From positions 124,001-188,000 of the forward strand of contig CM057068.1 in the NCBI GenBank assembly GCA_029945375.1: a stretch of 64,000 nucleotides of DNA. The letters run 5' to 3'. Within the stretch, counting starts at the first letter, position 1. Each line of letters starts with the position of its first letter. Below the pieces are notes generated by a model, which saw only the letters and a program-made list of their open reading frames with translations, ran no database searches and was not told the origin of the DNA. Positions 48,425 to 60,900 of the stretch are shown piece after piece. Made by a program: the position numbers and the translations under genes. The DNA is from Agaricus subrufescens (taxonomy: Eukaryota; Basidiomycota; Agaricomycetes; Agaricales; Agaricaceae).

Positions 48425-50874
48425 TCAACAGCCAGACGGTACGGTAAAGTCGTCTACAAAGTCCCGCGCGCCTACTCCCAACCCCTTGCGCGCAAACGCC
48501 CCCCACATCGTGCACTCGTGCTCGCCCTCGTAGCGGTTGTGGTCCGCCGCCAGTATCGCATCCCGCGCGTCGATCACTGCAAGCATCGTTAGATAATATC
48601 ACCCAGCCACTACAACACTCACTAGTAGGATTACAAGGCTGTAGCAGCAGCCCGTCCATAAAGTTGTGCATAAACACGACGTTCCCTTTGTGGCTGTCCG
48701 TGTCCTTTACCGCGTTTGTCTCAAAGCCATTCTCCGCGACGAGGGCTGCATAAACATTGAACAGCGTATTTGCCCAGACCTCCCCAATATCTATCCCGGC
48801 AATCAGTCACCAGCCAAACTCACAAGTTATAATAATACGCACTATGCACTTCCTTCAACCGCCCAACATCCGAATACTTGAGCGGGTTCACAATACTTAT
48901 AAACACATTCAGCACCCATTCAAAACACCCAACAAAGAAAACTCACGCATCCGTCGAATAAGGGCGCGAACGCAGCCCAGAGTCAATCAAAAACCTCCCA
49001 ATCCTGAAATCCTCCACTTTCTCCGAGGTCTGGCTCATCCAAGCCGCCATCATATCACTCCATCCCTCCCCCATCCCACCCGACTCCAAAGTCTGCAGGC
49101 ACCCTCCCGTACCACCACCCGTCATTCGATTCGTAATTCCATGAGTATACTCATGAATCAACACATCATTCGCAAACGCCGAGTCTCTTGGGCTCTAAAA
49201 ATAAAGTGTAAGTCTTCTGCCAAATCAGATCCGACAGCATACCTTCGAAAGTCCAAAAAAGAAAAACTTGGCAATACCCGGCACACCGCTAATCCCCAAT
49301 CAGGCAAACACAAAAACAAAAAACAACCACCACTCACTCAGGAGGAGTAGAAAAAAACGCATTATCAGCTCCCGTAAAATCATGAATCGACACTCCCACC
49401 GGATCCCCATCGTTACTCCCAATCATACCCCCTCCCTTCCCAAAATTATCCAACTGAAAATTCCCAGCATTCTCCGTAAACCCATATCCATACGCAAAAT
49501 CATGCATAGAATTCATCACATAAAACACATTATCAATCGTCGCATTCAAATTCGCCAAATCCAGTGGCGAATCAGGGTCATACGGGTTATTGAAGATTCC
49601 ATTAGGATCGTTAATCGCCTTTGGTACCTGTTGATTCTGGAGCGTCGATGTCGAACTATTGACAAGGACGATGACATTGTTTCCTCTAGCAAGAAAAGAT
49701 ATATAATGCACAGTAAGAAATATAAGAAGGACTTACGTAGCGACTCCATGTGCAGGATCAGAATCCGCTATAATCCATCCATTCGGCGAAGCATCCAGAT
49801 CCTCGGGATCAACAACAAGTACCCTTCCATCCAAAAAACTCTGTCTATGAATCGGCACAACATGATACTAGAAAAAAAAAATCGAAACCAAAAATCCAAA
49901 GAAGAAAAAAATAAACACGCACCGCAGCATGAGCAGTAAAATCCGTAACACTAACAATCTTTCCCGAATGCGCACAAACATTAGCCTGAACCCACAAATG
50001 GTTCTCCGGACCCGACTCCAAATCACGTATCTGCATCGGATAAGTAAGCGCCACCTCTCCACCCGGTCTCGCAACATATTCCAATTTCGGTTGCTGAGGA
50101 GTAGTAAACAACCGTCCATTGAAAAGAGCTTCAACTTGAGGTACGAGACTCTCAAAATCAAGTGTCGGTTTCGAGGAAGCAATAGCAGTAGCTTATAAAA
50201 AAAGAAAGATTCAGAATCTCAATATACACACCTGAATCAAACACACGCTCTTACCATTTGTCGCATCAATAAAAGACGAACCAAAAGAAAAGACTCTCGA
50301 GTCCTTATTATTGTACGCCACATTCGCAATCGCATTCGCCACCGGTATCCCTCCCTTAAAACCCCCACCTCAAAAATCAACAACCCACCAAAATCTAAAG
50401 AAAAAACTCACAATATGTTGTTTAACAAACGCAAATTTGCCATTCGAACCAGACCATCCTTTATGATACCCCATATCATTCAAGTCAACACCAAGCTCTT
50501 GACTAACAAACGCCATAGCTGATTCATTCAATCGCCAATTCCGATCCTTATCCGAAACGAGGAACCCGTTGGGCGCATCTTTGGTAGTAGAATTCACCGC
50601 GTATCTCTATCCCATTAAAATCATTTCAAAAAAACGGCGTGGAAGGGGGGTGAGATGTGGAACTAACCTTGAACGACGATTTAGGATGATAGAATTCCAA
50701 CTCCATACCCCTAGCATACAATCTCTTACGATAACTCGCATGTCCTTCATGTTTCCTCGAATGATCATCTCGGAGGTCGTGTACGCGTCCAACACCACCA
50801 CGTAAAGGTATCGCTCCGATCATCCCAACCATCAAACACACAATCTCCAAAAACACAATAACTCGTAAACCCAT
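48425..50874 (-). CDS. Fungalysin (M36) extracellular metalloprotease 2
   Basis: Starts MGLRVIVFLEIVCLMVGMIG (signal peptide). The propeptide has a basic Arg/His-rich segment (HDLRDDHSRKHEGH) and FVSQELGVDLND, and continues with NHLWVQANVCAHSGKIVSVT. The mature domain has SMHDFAYGYGFTENAGNFQL, DNFGKGG, the zinc motif VLIHEYTHGITNR and the third ligand in GMGEGWSDMMAAW. The C-terminus runs through SDVGRLKEVHDIGEVWANTL, NVYAALVAENGF, NPTLIDARDAILAADHNRYE and ARKGLGVGARDFVDDFTV to the stop at 48425. All M36 active-site residues are canonical. It is diverged from copy 1, and the separation by EXO70 and HAP3 argues against very recent tandem duplication. Confidence 0.93.
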
Positions 50875-53090
50875 TTTTCTCTTCAGATACTCAGATTAAA
50901 GAAAAACGCTTGTAGGTTGTGAAAAGAAAAATCGTAGTCCAAGAAAAAGAGAAACGTAAAACGCGACCAGCGCGAGAGAATCAGCTAACGAGCGACGGAC
51001 GGATTAGAGTAAACAACGACGACGGGGGAGGTAAAAGCAAGGCAATGAAATTCACAACGCCCTCACCCGTTTTTATTTCCCATATCCATCGCCCAGACTT
51101 TTCATACCCGTCGTCCGTCGTCGTCCAAGAAGAAAAACGATAGGCACATCCATCAACGTTTTCATCAAGTCTTATTATGATGACCAAGCGCTTATTGTCT
51201 AATAACCGTGCCAAGCATCTGGTCTATCAACGCATAGCATTGACAACTCAGGGTAACGAGGTAAACACGCATAACATAAGTGTAATACAGAGAATCCATG
51301 ACAACGCCAATCCCAGAAAAACAATACCGGAAAAATAAGAAGTAAAAAAAAAGAAATGCGTGTTTTATCTACGTCAACGCGCCAGGTGCTACTACAAACA
51401 TTGATCTAAGTACCAACTACCCGTGTCATAAATACAAAACACCCCTCCACCCTATCCCAAAACAAACCACAAAAAAATCCTTACCGAATTAACGTGCTTT
51501 AGTCACCATCACAACCCAAAAAAAAAAAATTCAGGAAGTGAGGCTTAAGCCTGGGGCCCAACGTCAAGGGAGCACGAGGACCGCATCCGAAAAAAAGAAA
51601 GAAAAAGATATAAATCTTTTTTTCGAACACGGCCCTTCCCCAGGAACCACTAGCCATGTGGCCCCCCTTGTTGCAGGGAGTTCGTTTGGTCTTGATGTGT
51701 TTTGACCGAAATCGTCCGTCCGTCGTCGCGAAAATAAAAGTGAGGCCCGGCCTCGTCTTGCTGAGAGAGAAACAAGGAACATAATAAAAAAAGAAATACG
51801 GCCTGTCGAAGTGTCCTCGCAAAATTGACACCATGAGATCTTGATGTTAGGATGCACCCGGAGAGGTAAACGGAAATGTGGCCAGGCGTATCCTGCGGAG
51901 TCCAAATGGTCTTCGGAGGGGGTCCTCGAAATCCTCGCGTCGGTGGCATCATCCTCGAACCGGGTCTTGAGGGTATGCAGCCTATCGAAGCCATCTTAGA
52001 AGGGGGGGGCAGTCCTCGAAATCCTCGCATCAGTGGCATAGTCCTCGAAACCAGGTCTTGAGGGTACGTCCAAGTATCTTGAGGGGTATGTAGCCTATCT
52101 AAGCCGTCTTGAAGACGCGGTCGCGCGTCACCGGGTCCGCCGGTAAGGGAAGCCATACGAAGCCATCGATCTAAAAAAAAAACGGGGGAAGGGGAGTGGC
52201 CGGTGCCGGATGTGGTGAAGAGAGGTCAATATGAGCAGGAATCACCGGACTCATTAAACACTTACTCTGGGTCCATTCCTCGTCCGTCGCGACAATACAA
52301 GTCTTCAGTACCAGACTCGCTCGAAGAACCATAAGAAATAAAATAAAACCGTGCCAGCGGGGGAGTAGCCTCTTGAATTGCTTGCTCGTCTATGCTTGAA
52401 TCGTCTGGTGGTAGCGCATCCGCAAGAGACGAGTCCCCGGTCCGAGGGAAGAGAAGCGAGAGAGGGCCATCCCGAAGAAGGAGAGGAGAGAAAGAGAAGA
52501 GGTGGGGGAATATTTACAGCTTTTGGCCCCGATTAAATACCTTTAACCCACGTTGTAGTAACAAAGCATCAAGGGCAGGACAAAAGAGGGTCAGGATATT
52601 GATAACCCGTCCCAAGAACTCCTGTTTGACTCGGGAAACGCAAGATGCGCTAATCTATCGGAGTGATTGCCGTGAGATCGTGTAGCTTAGAACAGTATCA
52701 GACCTACATTCGAAGAAATGCAACGTTTCAGCCTCCTCCACTGCTCATTCTGCCGTAATTAAGTACTTTCCGTTGTTCGATTCACCGCCCGAATGTAATT
52801 TCTCTTTAGATACATAGATCTTCATAGGCAACGTGGCGAACAGATATTTTTTCTCTTTTCCTGCGAATTCTTAGCCCCCGGTCATATGAGCTATTTTCTG
52901 ATGAACGATTACCAGAATAATCGGCTCAAGCCGTTACCTGTATGCGTGTATTTACTCGTGTGGACGTCAAGGCGCCACTGAGGTAATCGAAGATGGACGC
53001 ACTACATAGTCCAGTCAACGTGTACCATTTTTGAATTCAAATAGATATAAGCGTATAATTACAACACGTTGACTGTCCCATACGAGATAC
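50875..53090. other. Intergenic region with tandem repeat
   Basis: About 2.2 kb between the fungalysin 2 start and the SDR stop. It holds promoter DNA for fungalysin 2 and a ~90-bp tandem repeat at 51922-52110. A GAGAG-rich stretch lies at about 52450-52500. A 168-codon minus-strand frame over the repeat has no recognisable product and I do not count it as a gene. Confidence 0.55.
51922..52110 (+). repeat. ~90-bp tandem repeat, about two copies
   Basis: Unit 1 begins GTCCTCGAAATCCTCGCGTC at about 51922, and unit 2 GTCCTCGAAATCCTCGCATC at about 52012. Each has GGTGGCAT/AGTGGCAT, then TCCTCGAA, then GGTCTTGAGGGTA. The following part TATGCAGCCTATCGAAGCC (unit 1) recurs as TATGTAGCCTATCTAAGCC at about 52087. 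GTCCTCGAA and TCCTCGAA also repeat within each unit. Confidence 0.8.
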
Positions 53091-54477
53091 CTAGAGCTTA
53101 GTGGCAGGAGCGATTCGTCGAGAATAGCGGGATCCACCATCAAGGATGATATGCGAGCCAGTGACGTGTGCTGATGCCGTCGAGCCAAGGAACAGTGATA
53201 TGCCTACGGCATCTTCGGGCTTGCCGAAACGACCGGTAGGCTGGTTGGCATTGAATACCTCTTCACCAGCTGTTCTAAGACCCCAGGCAGTCATTCTGCT
53301 AGGAAAGACCCTGAAAGACAAGTCAGTCAATCTCAATATCATTTTGTACGAGAACTAGGAGCCCTACCCTGGTAGGATGGCATTCACACTATCACGAAAC
53401 GACAGTCAATTAACAGTGCGCCGAATGGTCATTGCACTTACGTGATAAATTGGGGCGCAAGTTTAAGGGCAAGAGCCGAAGTGAGGTGATTTACTAAGGC
53501 GGAGATTGTCAGTGATGACGGACTTGTCTAGAGCGAAAGAAATTTCTTTACCTGCCGCCTTGCTTGGTTGATCTGAGCGAAGAGCTTAGTTTGAGGATGA
53601 TGACAGATGAGCGAAACACTTCGACTCACAACTCCATGTACCATTGCCAGCCTCGCTAAGCGCACCTTCACACCCAGGATCGACGGAGGCGCTGGAAGAA
53701 ATGTTGATGACGTGACTGGGATCAAGATTTGTGGCATCTTTTGCCAAAAGATCGGTCAGACTTGACACATTTCAGTAGATGCTTTGCCTTAACAATTGAC
53801 ACGCGTACCCAGCAGTCACTGTGAGAGAAGGTAATCTAAAATTAGATGGGGACTGGCTACAATAGTGAACGATACGTACTATAGAACACGGACTTGACGT
53901 TCACATTAAAAACGTTATCCCAACCTTTCTCCTCGGGGTAATCGTCATAGGGACCTCCCCATGTAATGCCAGAGTTGTTAACAAGTACATGCAGTTTCGA
54001 TACTTGTCTGCGAAGTTCCTGAATCAAAGCATCACATCCCGCTTTTGACTATGTTTTATCGGTGAGCAGCACGCGGCGAACGAGAATCAATTACATACGG
54101 AGAGATTTGCAACGATATATTCCACTTTTCCGGTAGCCAGCTTCTTAATCTCCGCGACTGCCTGACAGACCTGTGAACACTCCTTCCCTTAGAGCACGAG
54201 GTGACCGAACCTCTTTAAGCTGTTTCTCCTTCCGCGAGGCAATGTATACATCAGCCCCGTTGTGCGCAAAGCCGGCAGCTATCATTTTTCCGATTCCGGA
54301 GCTTCCTCCCGTTACAAGAACTTTTGGAAACCCAGAAATCAGGAAAAGGCCGTGACGACGTATTTGAATGCCGCACCTGTTTTACCCTTGACATTGAAAA
54401 GAGATGAAGCGGAAAGAGCTGCATCCTTGTGTCAGAGCCCGTGTAAAGAGATTGGGTATCGACTCACTGGAGGCCAT
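53091..54477 (-). CDS. Short-chain dehydrogenase/reductase (3-oxoacyl-reductase-like)
   Basis: NAD(P)-dependent SDR with full classical motifs. The start MAS at 54477 is split after a few codons; the next exons give TLSASSLFNVKGKT-VLVTGGSSGIGKM, the cofactor-binding TGxxxGIG, and VYIASRKEKQLKE. LHVLVNNSGITWGGPYDDYP carries the NNSG motif, HVINISSSASVDPGCEGALS the catalytic Ser, and SYQPSKAALV the YxxxK pair, formed across an intron (TGGAGTT/ATCAACC). The C-terminus VFPSRMTAWGL ... GRFGKPEDAVGISLFLGSTA ... GSHIILDGG is typical. It resembles fungal RhlG/3-oxoacyl-reductase-like SDRs; the substrate is unknown. It seems intact, with exons of 50-250 nt. Confidence 0.88.
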
Positions 54478-54764
54478 CGTGCGCTGGGAAGAAAACCATG
54501 GAAAAGAAGGCGCTTATAAGCGTTGGTCCGGCCCGGTCTCTTCAGTACCCGATTTCTTTACACGTGACCATGCTCTCTAACTTTACTTGACGTTCTGTGA
54601 GGCAGCGCGAGGATCCGCAGTTTGAAAAGTTGAGATGCACATTTTGAGGGGTTGTGATCGGTGGAAGCCGCACCGACCACTGTACAAAGTCAGGGCGTGG
54701 GAATAGTGTCACTTAAGTAATCATACATATGTTTTTGGAAGAATACATTCTTCTCTTCTTCTCT
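54478..54764. other. Divergent promoter region
   Basis: About 290 bp between the SDR start (minus) and the RRG7-like start (plus). Confidence 0.45.
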
Positions 54765-55529
54765 ATGCTAATTCGTCTGCTGTCTCCGAGCAGAAATGCC
54801 CTGAACACAGTATCAAATCGCCAAAGACTTACAAGGTCATACTGTGTTGAGGAAGCCAAGTCCACTGTCTCCAATGTACACAGAGGGGTCAACTTCGAGA
54901 CCCGGTCCATTGGTTTACTGGCAGGGTACCTGTCGATGTCCTTGGAGCGTGTAGGGGGGAGAGGGGACGGAGGCGTCGATATGATGGGTTGGTGGTGGAT
55001 TCCTGAGCTTTCAAAAAACGCGTCCCCAGCTAATGCTCGCCAGCGGATTCGCGTACTCGCACAATGCAAGGCTGAAAAGAGAAAAATCGGGCCCAAGTAC
55101 CTTCGAGAATTAGAAGGGGTCCTGCACCGCCACTACACGGTCGATCTATTCAAAGACCACATCGGCGGCGGCACTTTGCCTCCTGTAGCTTTATCACAAG
55201 ACCCTGAACCCGTGCAAGTGCCCGCTCTCGGAGTCTTTATCTCCGAGTCCCCGTTTACCAAAGCTGCCATCCTCCATGCCCAGTCTTCTTCTATTCCGCT
55301 CCTCCTCTTACACTTTCCTCCGGAGGAAGAAGGTTCCGCTGAAACCTCCGATACGGCCTTCGGGGCTCTTGTCTGGAATCGGGCACTAGCCGGAGACCAA
55401 GGTCTTCTTGGCGGCCGCATGGAAGTTCGGTGGGAACGATCGGGAAGTGCGCCTGCCCGACCAAGCTTGTGGTGGCAAAACAAAATGCTGCCCAATTGGA
55501 TTCCTGCGCAATCAGTCGCCCGTTCATAA
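54765..55529 (+). CDS. Mitochondrial DUF2034/RRG7-like protein
   Basis: A single-exon protein. I prefer the ATG at 54765 (MLIRLLSPSRNALNTVSNRQ), which gives an Arg/Ser-rich mitochondrial-type presequence; an ATG at 54729 is also in frame. The core reads VHRGVNFETRSIGLLAGYLS, RVGGRGDGGVDMMGWWW, VLAQCKAEKRKIGPKYLREL, then LGVFISESPFTKAAILHAQ and PLLLLHFPPEE. This order fits the DUF2034 family (yeast RRG7, required for respiratory growth), whose fold resembles PD-(D/E)xK nucleases. The D of GGVD and Q-x-K in QCKAEK are the candidate metal-binding residues. Catalytic activity is not established for the family. Length (254 aa) is typical. Confidence 0.82.
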   Translation: MLIRLLSPSRNALNTVSNRQRLTRSYCVEEAKSTVSNVHRGVNFETRSIGLLAGYLSMSLERVGGRGDGGVDMMGWWWIPELSKNASPANARQRIRVLAQCKAEKRKIGPKYLRELEGVLHRHYTVDLFKDHIGGGTLPPVALSQDPEPVQVPALGVFISESPFTKAAILHAQSSSIPLLLLHFPPEEEGSAETSDTAFGALVWNRALAGDQGLLGGRMEVRWERSGSAPARPSLWWQNKMLPNWIPAQSVARS

Positions 55530-55668
55530 CACAAGAGAAGTTCGCTTCCACATTAGCCGTACGATATTCATCTCATAACCCACAAAGGGTCCGAATCCCG
55601 TGATATTACTAGTCAAGGTATGTACATTACAATTCAAAATGAATCCATAACATAATAGTCACGTCAAA

Positions 55669-57927
55669 CTACAGTCATCCAAATTCTGACGCATCAACGT
55701 CTCTTGCACTGGTACAATCAGCAAAATGTGGAGAAAATTGAGGAAGAAACATACAATGTCCCAAAATGTATTTCGTTGAAGTCGTATCCTTTCGTCATCG
55801 AACATCAGTGATTTCTAGCGTTTCCGGTGATAGAGAAGCCTTACCGTCACGGTAGTAAAGTGGGAATAAAACGTTCTCGGCCTACACGAATGTGTCTTCA
55901 TCAACATTGCTAGAGAACAGATCTGCTGTGAGATGCATGCCCGAACCTGGCAGGAAAATTACGAACCAAATTTTCTTTTGAGATCTATTAATGCAAAAAG
56001 TCAATTTGGCACTAATCGGAAGGGAAGGAAGAGACACGTACATTCTGAGGTACTCGCAACGTCATTTGGCCTTTCCTTGTACGACGTAACATAATCGGCT
56101 AGTCTGGCACCTGCCTGAATCTTGGCCTTGAAGATATCATATTTGTTAAGAAAGAGGATAATCTTTGTGTCCCTCAAAAGTTCATTCGCCACAAGACTTG
56201 ACCAGAGCTGAAACGAATCTAACTACCGATCAATTCCCATGAGCTTCGGTCATCGGGCATGACCAGTTGACACACCAATCTGTTCACTTTAGAATCTTCT
56301 TCTAACGTTTGGTCGAAGGCGCTATTGTTGGTTCGGATCGATCAGCTTCGCCAAGTTACAACCGTATGTCAAGATGACATACCTGATCGGCGCTAGGAAG
56401 ATGATAGCATCTACATCGTCGAAATAGGGTACCCACGCCGCTAGACGACAACAGTAAGACTTATCCTACACTCATAGAATGCGTTCATACCTCTCTAGAG
56501 TAGATTTGCTTAGCGAAGGAGCCATATACAAGCAAGATAACTCACTTGGGATCTCTGGCCCCCAACATCGTACACCCTCCAATCCTTGACCATCCCAACA
56601 CCTTCAACAGAGTCAGGGTCAATTGTAATCAATCTCATCTTCCAACGCACCAGCATTTACTCTGAAACGATGTTCTGACACTCCTGATTGAAAATTGTTA
56701 GGAATGATTTTATGAATACATCAGATGAGCTTGACGACATACCTAATGTTTTCAGCCGTGCCCTCAGGATGTCATCTGGAAAGGTAAGAGCCGATCAGCG
56801 CCACCATCACATTATCATCAATAGAACCCGTACCATCCGTAGGGAGGTATCCAAGCGCCGTAACTCGTTCCAGGGCATCCAAAAAACTGAAACCTCAACA
56901 TTGAGTTCGCTGCCAGGGTAAGAGAGAGAGAGAGAAACAAGACATACTAGCCAGCATGATCATCCATATTAATCTCCAACTTTTGAAGAAGCTGCCGTAT
57001 AGAAGGGTCTTTCCATAATCGAACCATATCCCCACAACAAATGTGTAAAAGGCGACCAGGATCGTTAGGGTCATCCCAATCGGGGTGACTCGTTGAAGTA
57101 ACCTCTGCGCCTGTAAGGCTTCTAAAACATTCCTTCCACTGCGTGGCTGCATTGACAGCTACTTCCCTTAAAGAAACGCCACTAGGATTTTCTTCAGATT
57201 CATCTGGTCCTCTTTCCCCATATTGAACGGGTGACAACCGTTTTATGAGGACGTTCTCGACTTGTGCCAGAGGGCCAAGACGACGTTTGAGTACCATATG
57301 CTCGTGGCCTAAGATGGGGAAGTCATGACATGTCGTACCCGTATCTGCTTCCAGAGCCTGTGTCATAGCATCCATAATAAGATGGATGGAACGAACGAGG
57401 TTCAGGTAGATAATAGCTCTCCAAGATGCACGTTCCTTCGCAAATGCCTGCAAAGCGGAGAGGAGAATGGGTTTTGATTGACAAAATAATAAAAATATAA
57501 TTCGGACAAACCTTAGGAGAATGCATAAGCTGGAATACTTGAACCTGGAAATGAGATCGGACCGCGCGAACAATTCACACTACACTTACTCTTCAATGTC
57601 GTGGATTTCCCTGTCTCACTCATCAACAACCGTTCACACAGAGCAGTAAATAGGAACCTACCAGATTCACTCTGACCTAAAATAACAGTCTCTCAGTGGC
57701 ATTCCAGAAGTAGAACCAAGTATCTCACCAAGCAAAAGGATCTTAACTGGTTTTGGTACTTTTCTCTCCTTGTTTAACTCCTCATCAATGCCATTCGACA
57801 CATTTCTTGCCGCCTCCTCTCGATGCAATCTTTGATCACGCTCTTCGGGCGTCTCAGAGACAGACGGTGCCATAAACGAAGCCAAGGGATCGCCTGACGA
57901 ACGACGCATGGGCACTAGTGCAGGCAT
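55669..57927 (-). CDS. Heterotrimeric G-protein alpha subunit, non-canonical
   Basis: Multi-exon gene. It starts MPALVPMRRSSGDPLASFMA, so it has no MG start for N-myristoylation and carries a ~60-residue extension. PKPVKILLLG then joins QSESGKSTTLK, the P-loop, and FQLMHSPKAFAKERASWRAI. A long helical-domain insert (about 130 aa, including MVRLWKDPSIRQLLQKLEIN) precedes FLDALERVTALGYLPTDDDI. LRARLKTLGVSEHRF is switch I (Arg and Thr kept). DWRVYDVGGQRSQ is switch II with the catalytic Gln. FFDDV-type AAWVPYFDDVDAIIFLAPIS, NRLEDSFQLW, LFLNKYD (the NKxD motif) and YVTSYKERPNDVASTSEY follow. RTFYSHFTTVTDT lies near the end, and the last exon gives LMRQNLDDCSLT. It belongs to the expanded, diverged G-alpha class of Agaricomycetes. 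Some middle junctions (57540-57720) are inferred from phase only. Confidence 0.88.
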
Positions 57928-60900
57928 ACCTCAACCCAACAAGTTTCTAAATCCGCACAAAGCTCACCACCGAAAAAAGCGAATAACAAAGCAGCACCCT
58001 CGTAGAAAAATACAAGGTGAGGAGGAAAGAGTCCGAAGCGGATATTGAAATGTTACCCCCATGTTTATATACGGACACACATCGAGGGTCGAGGGTCGTC
58101 CCATCAAACATAATTTAGTTGTCAGATGATAAAGGAATAATTATAAATTTTGTTGCATCAATACATTGTACTTCGGGCGTATTTAATGAATGATACTTAG
58201 ATTGATATACCGGCCTTCCCGGTATTTACCTCTTGAATCCTCACACCGAACGGGTGGATTAACAATGGTAGACGAGGCCTAGATAAGGCTCGACGGCTAA
58301 CTTTTGGACTGTAACCGACAAATGGATTAATGTAAAAATCGTACTGCCGACCCTGAAATTGCTTCGGGTATCGGTGTCGCTGCAATCGGAATTACACATG
58401 ACTGCACAGTAGAAATTTTCGGTAGAGTGGGTCAACGAAAGGATTGAGAAATACTTCATCCTGGCGGGTCGCGGATAATATTTAAAAGGTGGGGTATGGG
58501 TCAGTCAGCGTTGGCTGTGTGCTTCTCATCATTATGATCATGTCACATCAACTTGCTAGTGATAACGCGCGCAAGTACCTCGTGACAGTCGTGGGAACTT
58601 TCTGTAGTGACCTTTTGGCTTCCAGCGGTGGTACGGCTGGGTGGAAATATTATATCGAGCTTCCAAACCCAAATCTACTATCATAAAACATTTCCGCATG
58701 GCCCAGTTTTGCGCCGCTATTACACAATCTTTGTGTAATGTGGCGAGACCCATAGCAGAAAGGAAAGCGCACTATTCGGCAGGAAGTTACTATTCTAGGT
58801 CGAAGTATATACTACCAGCTCGTTGCCTCCTCGTTTGATACACTGATAAAGGATCTTCCCCTTTACGAACTCCTCAGGCTCAAGAATTTTATATTGCGCA
58901 GCATGATGGGTGACAAGAAACAAATACATTCGATGCATCCACCACCAGAGCAATCTGCGACAAACCCTGCTTAGATTCATTCAGTACGCATTCAGTTCGA
59001 AACCGATCTACGAAACGTTACTCGAGCGATTAACGCCGAGCTAATACATTCATAGTAATAAAAAAGTCCTTGGCAAGCAAATACAACAACCACCTTAATT
59101 CCCTAACTTTACTAACCTCAAATATACAAAAGCGTGGCACATGGTGTACGTAAAGATGAGGGGAACATGGACAGAAGGGTCGTATGCAACCCTGATCATT
59201 TCCTTTTACATGGTTTTCCCTTCCGATTCGGTCATTCTCAAAAAATGCTGTAACCCGGGAATATATATTCACATAAGGTACGCAAAATCACATGCAAGGG
59301 CCCGTTCACTATGAAAGGATATATTTGAGAGGCGTTGAGGGTAGGAAAGTGCGTAAACGCATTCACTTCCGATATTTTGGGGCGGTCTTTCTATATGTGC
59401 CTATGCGGACGAGACTAGACTACATAAAAACAATGAAAAGTGACCGGTCGTTGTGGCGTTTCTCGAGTGCGTGGATTTTCAAAGGAATTCAACTGTCGAG
59501 TCGTTGGAGTGTAGAGCCTAGCTCGGTTCTCACTGAACTACCGACCATTCACGGATGGCTTTTAATTAAAAGATGATTATCAAGGTATAAAGTATAAGGT
59601 ATAAAGTATTGAGACTGACAGCACCACCTACATCATCATGATCACCACCACCTACATCATTATAATCAATTTTTTTCATGTGATTTTTTTTTTTGCAACC
59701 CCCCCGGACAACCCCTATGACCCCGAGCCCAAGGCACATCCCAAAATGAAGGCCCGGGAGAAGCGCAGTGACGAATATTAGGATAGGGCAGCGCCCAACC
59801 TGAATTCCCTCTTTCAAGAACTCGCATGACTTGAAACCACTTCTACGCATAACAGCCCGTTGCCCAATAAGCCAAAACGGAATGATAGTTCCAGCATTAC
59901 CGCTGATCTCATTGCTTTTGTCAGTTTTATTATAGAACAAAACGGAGGTGAAAGCTAGCAACGCCGATGAGAAGTTTGATATATATACATCCAGCTTTGA
60001 ACGTTCCTCTGCGTGGACGAATCGGCTTGTTATCGGATCCCTATTAGTTTATGTCTTCTATCATAGCTATCGCACGGGAGTACCGTTTCGGTTGAAACTT
60101 CTTCTGCTTCTTTGCTACTTAATTTAGATCTAGCATGTGCATGTGCGCGTGGGATATTTTGGAAAGGTAAGCGGAACGGCGGAAGTTGCAAATCTCCTCC
60201 GATCGATGAAAAGGAAGAAAGAAAAAAAATTTTGATGCTGCTACTAAGGGCGCATGATTTGTTATATAGTTAGAATGCTTTGAGTCAGTTAGAAGCGTAG
60301 ACTAGTACACTATTTATGATCAAACTCCATTATCAGTACTCTGTGCCACTCCGTCTGATACTCTGCTAGACGAAGAAGAATGAATGAACGGTGGTATGTC
60401 AAGGTATTTCCGTGATGGCTAGATACACGTTCATTATGCGCCACTTCATTATCATGTACATGCCATTCATGTGTCCTGGAATGCGTCCCTCGATTACCGG
60501 AGAGTGATAGCGGAACTCATAAACACTCGCTCGGGAGAAACAGAAGCCGAGACCCTTCTCAAGGGTGCAACTGATCAATTTACCTCGTTAGTACTACCCA
60601 CAATACCCAACCTCCACAGCACCTACCTAATGTAGAACAACCAAAAAGCAACCTTCTTAATGATCAAAGGTTCTTCTTAATCAGCAGTCCTTCCTTTGCG
60701 GAATAGCATACGCGAGACTAGCCATGATGATGAAACCAAAAATATCCCCCCCTACTCACTGCAAAGCGTCATTGCCGATAAGCTTTTCTCATCATCATCT
60801 ATGTAAGCAGACCACCTTAGTCGGCTGCTGGATTAAATGTTACACTAAAAAGGACATTAGCATCGGAATATCCTATGACATTCCTCCCCCCCGGACCAGT

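Noticed and set aside
48757..49939. Two long plus-strand frames (197 and 223 codons) rich in Arg, Ile, His
   Set aside because: Antisense to fungalysin 2 exons, and the composition is that of a reverse-strand shadow.
51650..52156. 168-codon minus-strand frame over the tandem repeat
   Set aside because: Open only because the repeat unit lacks stops in one frame; no recognisable product, start context or exon partners.
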